DNA from: Spirochaetota bacterium
GTDB taxonomy: Bacteria; Spirochaetota; UBA12135; COTS27; JAFLEE01
Length of the DNA: 35,386 nt
Assembly (NCBI GenBank): GCA_017302015.1
Contig: JAFLEE010000058.1
Location: 1 to 35,386 of the forward strand
Direction: 5' to 3'
The notes beneath the pieces were generated by a model that saw only the letters and a list, made by a program, of their open reading frames with translations, was not told where the DNA came from and ran no database searches. The stretch's first letter is position 1. Each line of letters starts with the position of its first letter. Position numbers and translations under genes: made by a program. Below are positions 32,691-35,386 of this stretch, piece by piece.

Positions 32691-33527
32691 TTAGGCCACG
32701 AAGTCCATGAGGCGTTGGCTGCGCTGGGGGGCCTTCAGGGCCTGGAGGGCCTTCTTTTCGATCTGCCGGATGCGCTCCTTGGTGAGGCCCTTGCGTTTGC
32801 CGATCTCGAGGAGCGTCATCGGCGCGCTGCCGTCGAGCCCGAAGCGCAGCACCAGGATCTCGGCCTCGCTGTCGGGGAGGGTGGAGAGGACCTCGCGGAT
32901 ATGCCCCTGCAGGGCGTTGAACTCGGCCACGGAGGGGGGGGAGGGCTGGCTCTGGTCCTCGACCACATCGCGCAGCGGGCGCCCGCCGTTCTCGTCGTCG
33001 AAGATCTTGTCGAGGGAGGAGGCGGGGCGCGTGACTTCGATGAGGTTGAGCAGGTCGCCCTTCTCCATCTTCATCTCGCGGCTGACGTCTTCCACCGCGC
33101 GGTCGGTGAGTTCGCCGTGGTGGCGTTCCCGCAGGCTTTTTTCGATATGGCTGAGGGAATTATTGAGGTTGAGGGGGATGCGCACGAGCTTGGACTTCTC
33201 GGAGATCGCCTTGATGATCGATTGCTTGATCCAATGGACCGCGTAACTGATGAAGTGGAACCCCTTGTCGGGATCGAAGGTCTCCACCGCGCGCAGCAGG
33301 CCGATATTGCCCTCGCTCACCAGGTCCATCAGGCTCAGATTGCTCCCGGCGTAGCGTTTGGCCATCTGCACGACGAAGCGGAGGTTCGAAGACACCAGTT
33401 TCTGCTTCGCCTGGGCGTTTCCGCTGCGGGCCTTGCAGGCGAGTTCGTATTCCTGTTCGCGGGTAAGGAGGGGAATTTTATTGATCTGGTTGAGGTAAAA
33501 GAGAAGCGTCTTATCGACATATGACAT
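32691..33527 (-). CDS. Short RpoS-like sigma-70 family factor (group 2/3)
   Basis: This is a 278-residue protein. It has region 1.2 (LNQINKIPLLTREQEYELA), region 2 (NLRFVVQMAKRYAG, then DLVSEGNIGLLRAVETFDPDKGFHFISYAVHWIKQSI), region 3 and a region 4.2 helix-turn-helix (LLEIGKRKGLTKERIRQIEKKALQ). It lacks region 1.1 and the long non-conserved insert of the housekeeping factor, so it is an alternative sigma near the size of Borrelia RpoS. GGGAG at 6 nt fixes the ATG. Its upstream region has a -24/-12 sigma-54 promoter and an inverted repeat, so it probably heads a stress or lifestyle regulon under sigma-54 control. Confidence 0.93.
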   Translation of the reverse strand: MSYVDKTLLFYLNQINKIPLLTREQEYELACKARSGNAQAKQKLVSSNLRFVVQMAKRYAGSNLSLMDLVSEGNIGLLRAVETFDPDKGFHFISYAVHWIKQSIIKAISEKSKLVRIPLNLNNSLSHIEKSLRERHHGELTDRAVEDVSREMKMEKGDLLNLIEVTRPASSLDKIFDDENGGRPLRDVVEDQSQPSPPSVAEFNALQGHIREVLSTLPDSEAEILVLRFGLDGSAPMTLLEIGKRKGLTKERIRQIEKKALQALKAPQRSQRLMDFVA

Positions 33528-33575
33528 TGGGTCTCCCTGTCGGCCCGCCAGAGGGGCTCTTAGACGCTAAATATA

Positions 33576-33593
33576 AAGCAAGAGTCATGCCAA
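33576..33593 (-). promoter_or_regulatory. Sigma-54 (-24/-12) promoter of the RpoS-like sigma gene
   Basis: On the minus strand TTGGCATGACTCTTGCTT matches the RpoN consensus (TGGCAyG-N4-TTGCw). The invariant GG (33591-33590) and GC (33579-33578) are exactly 10 nt apart. Transcription is predicted near 33566, leaving a leader of about 38 nt to the ATG. Recognition needs RpoN and an AAA+ activator. Confidence 0.8.
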
Positions 33594-33611
33594 ATTAACG
33601 GTGGCAGTGCG

Positions 33612-33632
33612 GGATTAGAACGTATCTAATCC
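33612..33632. repeat. Perfect inverted repeat upstream of the -24/-12 promoter
   Basis: GGATTAGA and TCTAATCC are perfectly complementary 8-nt arms around ACGTA. The centre is about 56 nt upstream of the predicted start and 31 nt from the -24 GG. It may bind an enhancer-binding protein or a repressor. Confidence 0.7.
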
Positions 33633-33831
33633 TAAAATAGTCCTAATAACGTCAGCTTGGATTGAAAATTAGTGTGTCAAATTGACCCAATCAAAAGGGA
33701 TCGGGATGAAATTATGGACACCCTGTAAATTGAGGATCATCAATGAAAGTAAATGGACCGCGAATACAAAAAAAACAAGAACCGCCCATTAAAAACGGAC
33801 AGAAATCGACCGGATCAGCAAGCAAAGGACT

Positions 33832-34527
33832 CTAAAGGCGGAATCCAAGGCCAAAATTCACGTTTACCATGGCACGAACCGGCGCCGTCGTAAGTTGGGA
33901 CAGCCTAAGGGACCCGATCAATTCGGGCATGAGAAAGACGTTCTCCCGGATCTCCGCCATATAACCCAGGGAAATGACCCCGTAGAGGTCGTCGGGCACG
34001 TTCTTGATGGTGTAATAGTCGTCCTTGTAGGAAGTCAAGGCGGAGGTGGAAGGAACCACCAGGCTTCCCCTCAGAAAATGGTAGAAGCTAAGCCCCGGGG
34101 CGACCCAAAATGACTCGATGAAGAATTTAAAGGTCCCGGTCACCATGAGGTAGTCCATGGTGCCGTATCCGTAGATGATATTGGTGCCGAGGGTATTGGT
34201 CAAGGTCGCGGAGGTCCAGTTGGTGGGAAAGGCGGTGACCGGGCCGATTTCTAGGGCAACGCTGAACTTCCTGGCGATGGGAATATCGGCATAAGCCGAA
34301 GCCTGGAGGGTGGGGTTCTCGCCGAAAACATAGGTGAAGCCGAGTTTCGCCCCGATCTTGGTGCCGGATTCGAGGACCGAAGTGCTGGAGCGCTTCTTGA
34401 TCTCCTGCGTCAGGCGCTGGCTATCATCGGCGAAGAGGTTGGTGTAGTTCTCCGATTTCCGGGCGGGGGCGGCGAAAGCCACGGAAAACACGAGGGAGGC
34501 CAGGAGGAGGGGGCGCATCGTTTTCAT
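33832..34527 (-). CDS. Predicted outer-membrane beta-barrel protein
   Basis: This is a 231-residue protein with a signal peptide (MRPLLLASLVFSVAFAAPA). The mature part, after a charged segment (SQRLTQEIKKRSS), is made of amphipathic strands such as KIGAKLGFTYVF, LQASAYADIPI and VNVNFGLGFRL, an OmpW/outer-membrane-beta-like layout. The last residues have the alternating aromatic/hydrophobic pattern of a barrel C-terminus. GAGGAA 6 nt upstream fixes the ATG at 34527; a second ATG at 34518 would also keep the signal peptide. No specific family is recognised. It starts 19 nt after the other barrel-like gene, with which it is probably cotranscribed. Confidence 0.75.
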   Translation of the reverse strand: MKTMRPLLLASLVFSVAFAAPARKSENYTNLFADDSQRLTQEIKKRSSTSVLESGTKIGAKLGFTYVFGENPTLQASAYADIPIARKFSVALEIGPVTAFPTNWTSATLTNTLGTNIIYGYGTMDYLMVTGTFKFFIESFWVAPGLSFYHFLRGSLVVPSTSALTSYKDDYYTIKNVPDDLYGVISLGYMAEIRENVFLMPELIGSLRLSQLTTAPVRAMVNVNFGLGFRL

Positions 34528-34546
34528 GGATTCCTCGGGGGATCAT

Positions 34547-35386
34547 CTACAGGGTCGGTTGACTGGAGTCGAAAGTTGAACGACGGGCGCCCACCAAGAC
34601 GCCCACATAGAAATGCAGGCTGAAGATCACTTGGTGCCAGGCGGGTTCCGCGGCGATCCGCCATTGCTCGGGGGTCTCCGGGGCGGGGGGGGCGAAGAGG
34701 TCGGTAAGCCGCAAACTGAGCCCCCAATGCCAGGGGCTCCCTCCAAAGGAGAAACGGGCCCCCGCTTGGATCATGGCGCCGATTTTCGGGCTGGAGAGCG
34801 ATTGGATGGCGTTGGTGGCGGCGAGGAGGGGAAGACCGGAAAAGGACGTTGCGGACCACCGTTGGGTGATGAGATGGTGCATTAAAACGGGGCCGAACGA
34901 GAATTCGAGGCTTTGCCAAGTCCACCCCGTGCTCGGGCCGTATTTCATGAAGAAGCGCTTCCAGGTGATCTCGTAGACGGCCTCGAGAAGGATGCCGGAC
35001 CAGTCGGATCTCCAGAGGCCATTGGTCAGGTCGAACGCTTGCGGCTGGGTCGCCGGCGAGGCGGGGAGCACGGCGAGGAACAGGCCCTGGTAGACTTGGT
35101 GGGACCGGGACATCCGCACCTGGGCTTCCAGGGCAAGACTGGCAAGCGGCTTGGTGAAGCTCACATTGGCCCCGATGGAAGAATTGGATTCGGCTGCCCG
35201 GTAGAAGTACATCGAATAACCGGGCACGAGGGAAAGGCTGAAGGTGGAATCCTGGACGATCCCGATGATCTTGAGCTTGTCCTGGTAGGCCTTGCCTTCG
35301 GTGGACCGGGAGAGATCTTGGGCGACGGCGGGGAGAAGGAGCATTAGGAGGAGGAAGATGGCGGGAGGGGGGCATGGATGAGAGAT
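34547..35386 (-). CDS. Predicted outer-membrane beta-barrel protein, 5' end probably beyond the window
   Basis: The frame is open to the window edge. An ATG at 35344 would leave a very short leader and has only pyrimidine-rich sequence before it, with no Shine-Dalgarno. Codons upstream continue a hydrophobic core (AIFLLLMLLLPAVAQ), which suggests the signal peptide and start lie outside. The mature part has many aromatic, amphipathic strands (FSLSLVPGYSMYFYRAA, LEFSFGPVLMHHLI, VIFSLHFYVGVLVG), as in outer-membrane barrels. There is no recognised family, but it is similar in style to the next gene downstream and may be a partner. Confidence 0.65.
   Translation of the reverse strand: MSHPCPPPAIFLLLMLLLPAVAQDLSRSTEGKAYQDKLKIIGIVQDSTFSLSLVPGYSMYFYRAAESNSSIGANVSFTKPLASLALEAQVRMSRSHQVYQGLFLAVLPASPATQPQAFDLTNGLWRSDWSGILLEAVYEITWKRFFMKYGPSTGWTWQSLEFSFGPVLMHHLITQRWSATSFSGLPLLAATNAIQSLSSPKIGAMIQAGARFSFGGSPWHWGLSLRLTDLFAPPAPETPEQWRIAAEPAWHQVIFSLHFYVGVLVGARRSTFDSSQPTL

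Larger units (their letters stand above)
33528..33831 (-). other. AT-rich intergenic region upstream of the sigma factor gene
   Basis: These 304 nt are clearly AT-richer than the rest of the window. They hold the -24/-12 promoter (33576-33593), a perfect 8-bp inverted repeat (33612-33632), a further TCCTAAT half-site (33641-33647) and a GTCAA-A-TTGAC palindrome (33677-33687). No gene, tRNA or convincing terminator for the upstream barrel gene is visible. Confidence 0.7.

Noticed and set aside
33760-33780. Terminator for the barrel gene ending at 33832
   Set aside because: There is a run of eight T residues on the minus strand, but no GC-rich hairpin directly before it.
1-35386. tRNA/rRNA genes, CRISPR arrays, insertion sequences, prophage or attachment sites
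   Set aside because: Gaps are short and explained, no direct repeats with regular spacing were seen, and no transposase, integrase or phage protein is present.

Overview
The window is a GC-rich, almost gap-free bacterial chromosome segment. It has about 29 protein genes, no tRNA or rRNA, no insertion sequence and no CRISPR array. The best lineage clue is a radical SAM/SPASM protein at 829-2274 of the type I know as the spiro-SPASM family. Together with many predicted outer-membrane barrels, a PII protein with a GCGQQ-type T-loop and a short RpoS-like sigma factor, this suggests a GC-rich spirochaete or a close diderm relative. That assignment is inference. Genes are packed tightly, and many junctions are 4-nt ATGA or GTGA overlaps.

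Layout. (1) 1-2274, plus strand: a 5'-truncated unknown gene, then the radical SAM protein. (2) 9108-2278, minus strand: an envelope operon made of a truncated class-III-aminotransferase-like protein, a lamin-tail-domain (LTD) secreted protein, a small barrel, a large barrel, and a secreted two-HKD phospholipase-D/nuclease with a nuclease-like C-terminal domain. The last four overlap one another. (3) 9143-10390, plus strand: an MFS transporter. (4) 16891-10345, minus strand: aat-sfsA-pgeF, then from its own strong promoter clpS-clpA-amtB and, after a 215-nt gap, glnB. Aat writes, and ClpS/ClpA read, the bacterial N-degron, so this is an N-degron cluster joined to ammonium transport and PII signalling. 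(5) 16976-18451, plus strand: an NtrC-type response regulator with degenerate GAFTGA and Walker B motifs. (6) 22648-18455, minus strand: DNA methyltransferase, nucleotidyltransferase-like protein, PlsC and a beta-propeller/OmpA protein. (7) 22665-24724, plus strand: a GT2 glycosyltransferase and MtaB. (8) 26886-24708, minus strand: hisD-ispA. (9) 26949-32606, plus strand: mfd, a DNA polymerase III delta' subunit and a secreted protein, closed by a bidirectional terminator. (10) 35386-32691, minus strand: two envelope barrel proteins, then a 304-nt AT-rich spacer, then an RpoS-like sigma factor.

Three arrangements stand out. The RpoS-like sigma gene is preceded by a -24/-12 element with exact GG-N10-GC spacing, so it is probably controlled by sigma-54, as in the RpoN-RpoS cascade of Borrelia. 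clpA and amtB are translationally coupled, which could tie N-degron proteolysis to nitrogen status. The LTD/barrel/barrel/PLD operon looks like an uncharacterised surface system that may handle extracellular DNA.
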